A stretch of DNA of 64,000 nucleotides from Diphasiastrum complanatum. Lineage: Eukaryota; Streptophyta; Lycopodiopsida; Lycopodiales; Lycopodiaceae. A program made the position numbers and the translations under genes. The stretch covers positions 31,216,519 through 31,280,518 of the forward strand of contig CM055101.1 of assembly GCA_029204225.1 (NCBI GenBank). The letters are read 5' to 3'. Positions 54,028 through 64,000 of this stretch are shown piece by piece. Positions within the stretch are counted from its first letter, which is position 1. Each line of letters opens with the position of its first letter. Under the pieces are notes generated by a model, which searched no databases, was not told where the DNA came from, and saw only the letters and a program-made list of their open reading frames with translations.

Positions 54028-57000
54028 GTATTGTTTAGTTTCCTTTTTCAAACTTCAAAAGCTATGTAACGGATTGTCGATTGGCCAGTTAGGCATGATT
54101 TTGGTGAAGTATTGTAAGCTGTGTTTCTACTGCCAGGTGGAATCTTAAGTTGGAGGCCATAACTCATGATATTGAGATCAATCGTTGATGTCACAAATCG
54201 ACAACAAATAAGCTCCCAAAACAATGTGGTAGATCTAGAAAAATATCCACTACACTAAATCAAATATTGCATCTTGCAACTAAAAGACTCCAAAAAAATT
54301 GTTTCGTTTTGTTGATGACTTTTGAGCATTTTAGGATCCTATTGGAAAAGGAATTTATGAGGGGGAATACATTGGTGACAATTTCAACTGTTTGGACTTA
54401 CCCATTATGCTTGCATTCGTTTGTAATGATTACCATAATGTAGGCTCCATCTTTGCTTTGCAACCCTTACAAAGAGGGGCAAACCTGTTGCTTCCTCTTC
54501 AATGTTGGTGTACAATATTTCTTGCTATGAAGTCCGCCATAAAAGATGCCCTAGAACCTTGAGATGGCCTATTATCTCTTTGTACGCATACTAATCATGT
54601 GATGTCGCATGAGATGGCCTATTATCTCTTTGTACGGATAATCATTTGATGACACATGAGATGCATTGGCCTTTGTCCTAGTATTTTGGGGATCTTTTTA
54701 TCTCAAATTTTGTATTGAATTTTTCTTACACTTGTCATAATTAACATTGACAGCTAATTATTTTGTATTCTGGTAGTATATTGTTGCACCTTCCTTTTGA
54801 TGTAGTATCTGATGTGGAAGCATTGTGAAATCAAGCAAATGTACTAGTTACCTCATTAACAGCTTTTAAGTACTCGATTATATTGATTGCTTAGAGTAGA
54901 CAAGTTTATTGTTTACATAGTAGGAAAGTTGAGTAGTTGAATGAATTGCACCGCTCATAGTTTGTGAGGGCCTTGTTAACTTGACCAAAGTAGGTACTTG
55001 GACGGTGAGGTTAAGTACTAAAACAAGAAATTTATATGGAGGCTCAAACCAATATTGAGCCTAATGGACCATGCTATAGCTTGCTAAAAGAGGAGTGTGA
55101 GAGCTTTGTGATGATATTTCACATATAAACATTCACCTAAAAGTAAATAGGATTGTTTTGAGACAATTTGGGCACTATTCTCAAAAATAGGCTTGCTTTT
55201 GGAGTTCTGGGGGCAGGGTGTACTTTACAAGATGATGCAATCTCTCCAATACCCCATAAGGGCTCCATTCCAACATTCCTCCTCTGCTATATGCGTAGGA
55301 GCTTGAAAGGTGTAGCAAAGGGAGGTAAAACTTGAGTGCTTTCTTGAAGACGTGAGCAAGGAAAGGGTGAGCCAAGAGAAGAGTACGACTACTTTCACGT
55401 AGAGGTCATCCTCTTGGTGTGTGCGGGGCGGTCTCTTGCATTGGTGGTAAAAGTATCTATTTGGTTGCTTTCACTCTCTCTTCCTTCTTGGTTGCATCAG
55501 TCTTAGTTGTAGATTTGAGATTAGCTATAGGAGATAGGCCAAGAGGTTTGTCGTCATCTCTCACTCTCAAGTCTCTCATCTGCATGTGTAGTCTTGTAGG
55601 TTTGCGTTGATTCTTGAAAGACAAGATCATAAGGATTCTCTTTCTCTTGAGATCTAGGTTCTCTTAGTTTCCAGTTGTCGCTTTTGCTGTCTACATCTTC
55701 CTACTCCTAGTCTTAAAAGAAACGCATGTTGATATTGTCATGTGAATTAGGATAGACACGTGGTTACCCAATTATAGAACGAGGGAAAGGGTAAGAAATT
55801 TTTCTCTCAACAATGTAATGTGACTGAAAGTTAGTTCAATCCAAAATTATTGCATGCATGATACTTTGGCTGACAAAAGATTCTGCTCTCATGAGTGTAC
55901 TGTACAAGAAAGTGACTCAAGTGCCAAGTAGAGGTTTTGTCGACCTTGTGGGATAACACCAATTCATTGCGTGCATCTGTGGTTGGGTTATACGTTATTA
56001 GAGCCTAGACTCACTAGTCCATGGATTATGACATCATCGTATGTATGATCCTCTAGCTTTTGTGACTTCCATTCACCAATCATGATGTGTGTATAATGTT
56101 TGACATGATGGACGAGAAGATGGGACTGCCAACAACTTTCAGGAACGACTAAGTTGGCTTCTGAAAAGATTTAGAAGGTTTGGGTCGAATTGAGGTCCCC
56201 TTATATGCCAAGTACCAATTCTACTGATATATGCTAATCCGCTTGTTTTGCAAGTATCTCTAATTTATCAAAGGAAGAGTTGAAGCCATCGGAATGTTTA
56301 TCCTTACACTAGAGTTTCATGGTAAAGGAATTGTAGAGTAAGCCATCTCATGGATAGGGCAAATGAATCTTGTAAGTAAATCTCAATGTAAAGGAGATGA
56401 GACAAGGTTCAATTTTGCTACACTTACATTGTTTCCTAGTTTGGTTCATAAGTGGTAGTTACGATTGTGGCTGCCACAAAAAGCAAGTATTATACTACAT
56501 AATGATACACGAGCAGAATTCTAAGAAGCATCTTTGAGTGAAGTTGCACTCATGCATGATGCAAAAGATGCAAGAGCTTACTTTATGCTTGTGCGAAAGT
56601 GCGAACTTTACATGAATACATCATTTGATAGAGGGAATTTTATAGTCGTACTTCAAGGTTGCCAATGGCTATGACTATAGATAACTTTATTTATGGTCTT
56701 TATTCTTTTACATGCAGTCTCGATCAAAGCTAGTCGATGAACCCAAGATCTACCAAACTTGATCACTATGGAAAAGAGGGTGATGCTGACAAAGAAAGTC
56801 AATCACACAATTAGATAAACATCGCACAAATAAACAACCCCCCCCCTTCTTCCCCTTTTTCTCTCTCTTGGCTCTATCTATCAATTCCTCCCTCCATCCC
56901 TTTCATTATTTTTGGTAGCAGATCTAATTAGACTAACTATCAACCATTTCTCAGTAGTAATCTACTAGTTGTAGTGAACCTAACATCCTCTAAAGGTAGT

Positions 57001-57150
57001 GGATTTCTGTTTGCTAATTATCTTGTAGTCTTGCCTTTTACTCTTCTAGCATCTCCTTTCTAATGTATCTTTCTCTTTGAATTGTCTTCAATTCGAGTTT
57101 GTAAACCAATACCCCCTTCACAGTGAATAGAATGTAGTTTCTACTGGCTA
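54028..57150. other. Intron 12, mostly unassigned
   Basis: AT-rich. The only clear structure is the 50-bp tandem repeat listed separately. Around 56300-56500 a + strand stretch (WIGQMN, DETRFNFATLTLFPSL) weakly recalls a retrotransposon gag, too decayed to assign. Confidence 0.4.
54561..54657. repeat. 50-bp tandem repeat, two copies
   Basis: GAGATGGCCTATTATCTCTT starts at 54561 and 54611. The copies differ by a few substitutions and indels. Confidence 0.85.
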
Positions 57151-57174
57151 ACTCAGCTTGAAGAAATAAGTTAT

Positions 57175-58190
57175 TTGAAAAGATCGGATAAGAAATGGAA
57201 GGAACTATGCCCCAAAGACTCCAAAGGCTACCAATTTGTTTGCTTCAAAATTCAACAAACTGCAACAACAATTTGCTACATTGGAGAACAGATGCACCAG
57301 TTTACTGAAGAATTTAGATCTCTGTTTGAAAAGGAGTCACTTAGAGTAACAGTAGGCGCACTTTTCAAAGACAGCGAGGATATCAAAGCTAGAAATCAGT
57401 TCATCAAGGGTTTTACAATGCATTTAGTCTGTGATTCGATGAGGTTGAAGGAGGTTGGAAAATATGGAAGGAAGAATCGAAATTCAAAGAGTGGCTCACC
57501 AAAATGCTTGGACAACAGAGAGATCAAGTTACATATGCAATAGTTTCAATCGGATTTGGAAGTTGCTATTGAAGAGCGCTCAAACAAGTTGGAAATTAAA
57601 AATCGTGCAGAACAAGGAAATTCAAAATAAGTTGGATCAACCTCAATAAGAAGTGTCCGAGTATAGAGAAGAAACCTTAAACTTGGGTAGATAATGTGAG
57701 AGGCTCTATGCTTGATATTGATGGTTTTAACAAATCTTCCCATGTGTCAACTCCTATGAAAGAGGAACAAGGAATTCTTAAAAGATCCTCAAACTTGATT
57801 TTCAAGAGGTTTTACGAAAAGGGCAAACCTATCTTGACTTTCGTTTTGACAAGATGAGATTAGCAAAAGAAAATATCAACTAATCCTTTCGAATGGGAAA
57901 AGAAATTAGTAACAAAGATCGGGTTTTAGCGGTTAAGTTTTCAAATACTTAGGCAAGAAAATCTGTATCTTCTTTTGAGGGGTCAATTAAGTTTGCCAAA
58001 AAGGACACCAAATTTTGTGTGTGTATGTTGTTTTGCTCCTTAGAAGATTATTCCCTATCACAATTTGAATTTGGATATTGAAGATCCATTTGGAAAAATC
58101 TGCAATGAGATAGTCAAGTAGGATGTCATATTGATGGGTGATTTCAACAGAAAGATTTGTAAGTGATTAGGCAATTTTTCATATAGGAAG
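57175..58190 (+). pseudogene. Possible second LINE family relic (ORF1 end to endonuclease)
   Basis: The + strand ORF 57175-57543 (KRSDKKWKELCPKDSKGYQF ...) is unidentified. After it come RMGKEISNKDRVLAVKFSNT, similar in style to the RNA-binding end of LINE ORF1 proteins, and LNLDIEDPFGKICNEIVK then DVILMGDFNRKICK, which recalls the GDFN motif of LINE endonucleases. Stops interrupt it. It is on +, unlike the main LINE family, and its sequence is different. Confidence 0.35.
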
Positions 58191-58277
58191 TGATTATCCT
58201 CTTTGGTTGGATGAGATACCTTGCCTATAGAGAGAATACTCTAGGGATGCCGGCAATTCCAAATTATATGCTTGCAA

Positions 58278-58615
58278 CTATGTACTATGCAGTATGGATC
58301 ATGACAATAGGTATTAGGTGGGACTTGGGAGTGCTAACTCTCGAGTTAAGATTCAAAATTGATTGTTGATTAACTATAATTTACACTATCTAAACACTAA
58401 AAAAGGATGTTTTTTCTGGTCATAATGCGCTTGAAATAGTATTTCCCCCTAAATCCGCTTTGCCATTTCAAACCATCAATGTATGTACTTTGTAGTATGG
58501 AATCTGGATCATGACAATAGATATTAAGTTGGACTCAGGATTTCTGACTCTTGAATCAATATTCAAGATTGATTGTTGGTTAATTATAATCTACATTGCC
58601 TGAACATTAAATAAG
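58278..58615. repeat. Diverged direct duplication, period about 205 bp
   Basis: GTATGGATCATGACAATAG near 58292 and GGATCATGACAATAGATATT near 58507 head two copies about 130 bp long, both ending around TTGATTGTTG(A/G)TTAA and CTAAACA/CTGAACA. Confidence 0.7.
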
Positions 58616-59759
58616 CACTTGTTTTTGCCGTACAGAAAGCAAAATCTCGCCCCCCCCCCCCAATCAACAACATTAGTTGCTTGCTTGGTAGTGGCAACTA
58701 TTAATAGTGCAAAGGTCAACACAATAAGCTGTTGATTGCCAAAAGTTTTGATTTGGACAGAACTTGAGTGTATTTTTTGTAGAGTGAAAGGAGTAAAAGA
58801 AAAGGGTAGAGAGCTAGGAGGAGAAGTCAGAGAGGACATAGGGAAACTTAGTGCAAGGGAAGATTCAAAAAGATATCATTGAAGAGGAGAAAGAAGAAAG
58901 AATAGGTTAGGGAGAAAGAAGTTAGAAAAGATGGTGTTAGCCTTTAGGACCTAGGTTTGGAGGGTTTTAGTAACTAGAGTGGATTTAGGAGAGCGAGGAG
59001 AGCAAATAGGTCTCATGCCAAGGCCAACAGATCCTTTTTGAGATCATGCCACATTTGCAATTGCTGCGAATTGTGGCAGCTCAGGCTTAAGGAGATGTAA
59101 TTGAAAATATTGTGGCATGAACTCCACGGGTGGCCCTAGTTGGATGCGATTGCACCTGTTATCTATGCATGGTACCAAGACCGTCAGTTGCTCGTAGGCA
59201 CCACCAAATATAGAATTGCTGAGATGTGATGCAATGGAGCCATAGAGCGTGGTCCTTTGGCAGTAGGTAAACACTTGTGAGTCTACCCTCAGTGCTCATT
59301 TATTATTCTTTGAAGTTTCCACTTTGTTAGTACCAAGTAGACTATAGCCTGTGGGCTTTGGAGGCTGGGTTTGTGGGGTAATGGGTTGAGGGTTTTGATT
59401 TGGACTTTGCTTCACAATTGCTACTATTTTGAAATTCATTTGAACTTTGTTGTTTGAACTCGTGACTTTTTAAGCAATAGTTTTTGAATTTGTGATTGCG
59501 GCAACACCTTCCACATGACAACTTGCTGTAATAGTAGCATGTACTATGTATGCGTCAAATTATTTAAAACGTCCATTCACTACCAAAGGAGAGATTGAGG
59601 ATGTGGATGGGGGCTGGTGGAACTGGGGTTGGTGCGCTTGTGGTAACGCATGCACATTCAAGGGACCGCTCACATCTTAGGGGCAGTTCTTGTATGTAGT
59701 GCAATTTTAGCAATCGAACAATCAAAATGCTACAATTGATGTTAGGAGGTGTATTTATG
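58616..59759. other. No recognised feature
   Basis: Unassigned intron sequence; a C13 run at about 58651-58663 is the only oddity. Confidence 0.45.
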
Positions 59760-60400
59760 TGCGTGACCTCCCCTTTCAATTGGCAAAGGCCCATGCATGG
59801 AGAGAAATGATGAGAGTCATTTCTCAATTGGTTTGGACTGGGAAAGGGATAAGTAATGAGCTTTTGTCATGCGGGTGCTTGTTTTGCACCTTACAAAGAT
59901 ATGGCTTCACTTTAGGGCTTTCATATGAGTTTATGGACAAATGGGGGCAGCAGCTACATACATTCACTATGATCAACTTGCAACTTGCATAATCAACATG
60001 TGGCAAAGCAAATGGCACTAGGCCATTGGCACCCATCATGGAGTGACAACTAGTTCTATGACAAAGAGTTTAGGTATGTATGACACTCTTGCATTAGCTG
60101 TGTCTTTCTTGATGCTGCGACCCAAAACACACTCATGGATGACCTTTTTTTGTTTCGGAATGAGATTCTTGAGTTCAGATATTTAGTAGTGTGGTTGAGG
60201 TATGATATTGCTGCACTTTGTGTCACGGGGGGTGATGTATCACAACAATATTCCCATATTGTAGAGGCCTGCACTCTGGATTCTCTTACAGAACTGCATA
60301 GGAATTGCTTGCGAGAGAAATTGTGTGTTATCTTTGATTCGTACGAAGAGGAAGAACACACTCTTGTGCAATTGGATAAGTTGGTGGTTTGAGTTTGATT
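59760..60400 (+). pseudogene. hAT transposase relic
   Basis: The + strand gives FTLGLSYEFMDKWGQQLHTF (compare [20 protein letters not shown] in hAT2), then FMDDLFLFRNEILEF (compare [11 protein letters not shown]) and IFDSYEEEEHTLVQLDKLVV at the place of the hAT dimerisation region. Order and spacing match the hAT C-terminal half. Frame breaks; no ends found. Confidence 0.6.
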
Positions 60401-62084
60401 ATTATGGAAGTTGGAATTGCATTTGTATTTGGATGTGTGCATGGTGTGCTTATGATTTTGGCATTTTTGTATAATCTTATGGTTTACTTCTCATACTGAT
60501 TTCAGTTGGAATTCTAGTTTGAACTTCCATGAACACTTGTCTACATAAAGCTTTACTTCTATGCAAGTCAGAACAAATTTGCATCATGTGACCATTGACG
60601 TGTCTTGCCATTGGTACGTACTATCCTACTTCAAACAATTTTGAAGAGCTCCTCAAATTCAAGTCTCTCAATTTATAAGTTTTAAGACTGAGCATTGAAG
60701 CCAATGACCATATAGAATCTGTGATTAGGCAGGACATGATTAACTATAGTTGGACTTGTGAGTTTTCACTCAAACTATAATTGCATCATGGTAGTGTAGT
60801 TTTGCACCCTTGACCCCAAACCAACACTGGTTTTGTTTTGTTGTAAGAGAAGTCAAAGCATTAAACCATTATTTAAAAAGTAAACTTAAACATGATATGA
60901 AGGTTTGATTTTGGTGGGGCTAGTTTAAGTCGGTACAATTTGGCGGACTCGAATCTGCCTATATGCAACAATGATCCTCTCGACCCACGAGTCATCAAGG
61001 ATTGATCAAAACATTGGAAACATATTGTTCATTGACATGAGCCTCTCGAACGTGGCCTTACCCTTACTTTTGACACCAAAACAGAATTATGATAGGAACT
61101 CATGTGTATCCTTTCCAAGACATCATCTTATGCTTGATTTTCTCTCCAGTGGACCTTATGCTGGAAATAAGGAGATCTTTAGAATGCCCCAGCAGGGAAA
61201 GTGATATTTTCATCCTTAAAAGAAAACGACAAGATCAGATTTGAATTTTTAGGTTGAGTTGGTTGATCACTCTTACAATCCACTGGCTTAGATTTCAAAC
61301 CTTCTCATTGATGACTTCTTTGCTTAATTAATGTGGAGTAGTTGGCCTTCCAAGTTCCATGTTGCTTGTTTTCCGTCATATCCTTGTGAGTTGTCATAAG
61401 TTGGTATATGGAAGCTTACTTTCGTCAATCATGTTTGAGTTCATGTTCAATGCTCAATGTATATGAATTTTTATGTCATAAATTGAAACCAACCTCACAA
61501 TTCAACTTAATTCTCATGATACAGTGCGGTGTGCCCATATCTTGCTTTAGAGACTTGTCGGCAGTGGCGGCTCAGCACCAAAAGTGTGAATTTGATGAAA
61601 AATGGAAAAATACCAACGGTTACAATAGAGCAGGCTCAACAGAACTTTTGCAAGGTAGCAGTCTGAAGTTTTCAAATAGTTTCAAGTAAAAGGCCATAAT
61701 TCATAGATCAATGATAAAAGCTCTCAAACCTCACCATTTCATACTGCTTTTTTGTGGTTGCCAAGTTTTATTAATTTTTCAAGTTTGTTTTACATGCTCT
61801 AATCATACTTGTAAGGATGTAACTTTATGATTGTAATGAAGAGCCCAACTTTTTTGTTTCTTATATCGACATAGAGCTTGCTTAAATATTATGAAAACTA
61901 TATACTAGATAGAACTATCAAATAATTGTTTCTTCATAAACTCAGTAAGTTGGAAGTAGCTTGTTTCAAATCATAAAGTATCATTTTGAATTTAGCAATG
62001 TTTGTCCACCACTTGGACTTGTTCTAATAGTCCCCTTTGAGCTCAATTATTATCAAGTAATGGCATCCAATATTTTTTGCTCTA
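60401..62084. other. No recognised feature
   Basis: AT-rich intron sequence without a convincing ORF or repeat family. Confidence 0.45.
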
Positions 62085-62693
62085 CAAGTTCAACACACCA
62101 TACCTCTGCTGCATACAAGGCTGAAGGGGTGACAAGAGTGTCAAAAGTCTACACTTACTCGGAGCATCACGAATAGACTTACGGAAACAGAACCTCTCTA
62201 ACTGAACAAGGGAAGAGTGACCTTTCCCAAGTCGAGTAGTAGCCGCCTGTCTCATACTGAACGTAGGACCAGTGAAGAGTACACCCAGGTAAGTGTAAGA
62301 AGAGACCACGTCTAGAGGATGTCCGTCAAAAGTAAGCTCCTGACGCTATATGAAAGCTCGATAAGTGTTGAAGACCACAACTTTGGTCTTCGCCATGTTC
62401 ACCCCATAGAAAGTATATAAGCAATCCATCTATCTCTGTAATCCCTCTCTGGTGTGAGGTACTAATACCACATCATCCGCATAGAGGAGAATAACAATCA
62501 GAATGCTGCCAAGTCTACAACCGGCACCGCCACACTGAGAAACCTCTCCAACTCATCAATATATAGTCCAAAAAGAACTGGTGAAAGAGAGCATCCATGC
62601 TTCACCCCAATAGTACTCCAAATATGCTCAGCAGTACTGCTGCTATGACGAAAACAGCCCAGAACTCTCTCATAGAGAGCCATGACAGCCAGA
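62085..62693 (-). mobile_element. LINE F, fragment of RT
   Basis: - strand: [39 protein letters not shown] (near 62475), [28 protein letters not shown]. It begins in mid-RT directly after the microsatellite tail of LINE G and stops near 62085 without a 3' end. Confidence 0.78.
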
Positions 62694-62733
62694 GAGAGAG
62701 AGAGAGAAAGAAAGAAAGAAAGCTTTATTAATG
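62694..62733. repeat. Microsatellite tail of LINE G
   Basis: (GA)n(GAAA)n on +, read as (TTTC)n(TC)n on the LINE strand, joined to LINE F. Confidence 0.92.
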
Positions 62734-62735
62734 TC

Positions 62736-62760
62736 TTTTCCATGCCAAAAGGCATATAAG
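62736..62760 (-). terminator. LINE 3' end signal: stem-loop plus AATAAA
   Basis: Read on -: a stem-loop ATGCC-TTTT-GGCAT followed by GGAAAAGAC and ATTAATAAAG (AATAAA near 62726-62731), then the microsatellite. The same order is present in copies I (30830-30863), D and B. Confidence 0.6.
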
Positions 62761-64000
62761 ACTAATGAAGTACATGTCAAGTGTGCGGTAACCATGGGAG
62801 CGTATAAAACGTCTCCAAAACGGTAATAAAGAAAGCATCTAGTACAAACTAAAGTAGACACATATGTGAGTGTGTCTGTGCATAATAATCATATGTATCG
62901 AGATGTCAAGACTGTGTTGTGCTGCTGCTGCTGTAAAAGGATGTTGAGCCACAGCATGAGAAGACACTGGAGCCTGCCGGCGTCGTCTATGAGCATGAGC
63001 ATGTGTAGTAGTACGTCTCTACATAGGATGTCTGGTGATCCTGGTAGTAACGTGATGGTGAGAAGTACACTGTCTCTGATCTCTATGACAATGCGAGCGG
63101 CTGTCATCAGCATCATCGTCATAATCCTCGTCCTCATGCGCTAAGTCATGCGATCTTTGCCTAGTAAAGAATGAAGTGATCAGTGGCTGTGCGGTAAAAT
63201 GCTGGGGTGTCCCGTATAAATCTCCCCGTAGGATGAACATCTCACGTACCATCAGAGCGACATCGTGGATCCTCATAGGCAAGGAGAGAGAGTAGAGTGG
63301 TAGGCATGTCTCGAAACAAGCAATGATATCGTCCTCTGATCTCATAGTATTCAGGGCATCTGAAGAGAAAGTGCTCCTCAGACTCCACCTCACCTAGAGA
63401 GCATAACTGGCAAATACGCTCCTCTCTAGGAATACCATGGAACCTCCCAGTCTCAATAGCTAGCTGATGAGAGGATACCCTGAGTTGTCAAGTGTGAATC
63501 TGAGACAATGTGATAGACCCGAATCTAAATAGTGTGGCATGACTGGTGTCCCTGATGCATCTAGCTCCAAGAAATGGGTCCGGTAGAAAGCTGGCTTAAC
63601 CCCTAACTGGTGACGCCAAGTCCGCTCTAGATATGTGCAATAGAGGAATCGTCTGATATACTGATGGGTGCTTGAGGGAAGCTCTATGATGGAGATACCA
63701 AATGACTCAAGTAGGAGGTGAGATGCCTGAGAGAACCATGATAATCTGTAGCCCTGATGAAGGCGCTGTGAGGAGGATAGTGCAATCTGTATGTATCGTC
63801 TGTCTATCTCTGGTAACGCCTATATCCTCTGTATATAGGTAATGAGCTAGAAAGCTGCCTCAATATGTATAGGTGGAACTGTGAACTCGGCCAGGAGAAT
63901 TTCATGTGGAACAGAAGGCTTCGCTCGAATCAACCGGGCTAGCATGGTGGTCTGTAGTCGTGAAAGACTGGCCCAGTGTAAAGGGGTGACAATTGTATCA

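Larger units (their letters stand above)
62694..64000 (-). mobile_element. LINE G, 3' part with intact tail, runs off the window
   Basis: From the window end on -: [21 protein letters not shown]-rich post-RT region, Cys/His motif RICQLCSLGEVESEEHFLFR then [15 protein letters not shown] near 63330-63420 (zinc-binding domain after RT), ALMVREMFILRGDLYG, a 3' UTR with TTTTGGAGACGTTTTATACG, stem-loop ATGCCTTTTGGCAT (62742-62755), AAAGACATTAATAAAGC and (TTTC)n(TC)n to 62694. The best reference copy for the family 3' end. Confidence 0.83.

Overview
This is a nuclear window from a land plant with a very repeat-rich genome. The only host gene I recognise is ferredoxin-dependent glutamate synthase (Fd-GOGAT, GLU1/GLSF type) on the + strand. 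Twelve internal exons can be placed from 12116 to 54027, with clean GT-AG junctions and consistent phases. They encode about 680 residues: the glutamine amidotransferase domain and part of the central domain. The transit-peptide exon upstream, and the FMN-binding, 3Fe-4S and C-terminal parts downstream, are not in the window. Intron-rich Fd-GOGAT, CHG/CpG-type decay of repeats and introns of about 12.1, 18.1, 6.9 and more than 10 kb point to a plant with inflated introns (fern, lycophyte or gymnosperm rather than a compact angiosperm). The exact group cannot be told from this sequence.

Everything else recognisable is mobile DNA. 1-12.1 kb: Ty1/copia gag relics on -, a chromovirus 3' end with its LTR, MITE-like elements with GC-rich subterminal repeats, and a half-deleted hAT transposase (hAT1) beside long CT/CA microsatellites. 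12.4-24.5 kb (intron 1 as numbered here): a LINE internally deleted of ORF2, split by a full Ty3/gypsy chromovirus (13891-19832) with 479-bp LTRs and a 5-bp target duplication, then more LINE and gag relics. 26.2-44.3 kb (intron 5): copia and gypsy relics, a 460-bp hAT-like MITE inside a copia ORF, a truncated multi-exon hAT (hAT2), and three LINE copies head to tail. 46.5-53.4 kb (intron 10): almost entirely one 6.3-kb hAT element (hAT3) with a perfect 8-bp target duplication, a decayed transposase and a second small ORF on the opposite strand. 54-64 kb (intron 12, open-ended): sparse relics and two more LINE fragments.

The most interesting material is one family of APE-type LINEs. Ten fragments are present, all antisense to the host gene. 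Intact 3' ends carry a small stem-loop with a compensatory base change, an AATAAA, and then a (TTTC)n/(TC)n microsatellite instead of poly(A). Four of the six 3' ends run straight into the body of another copy of the same family. The second interesting item is hAT3, with its extra charged ORF and long Pro-rich/AT-hook tail.
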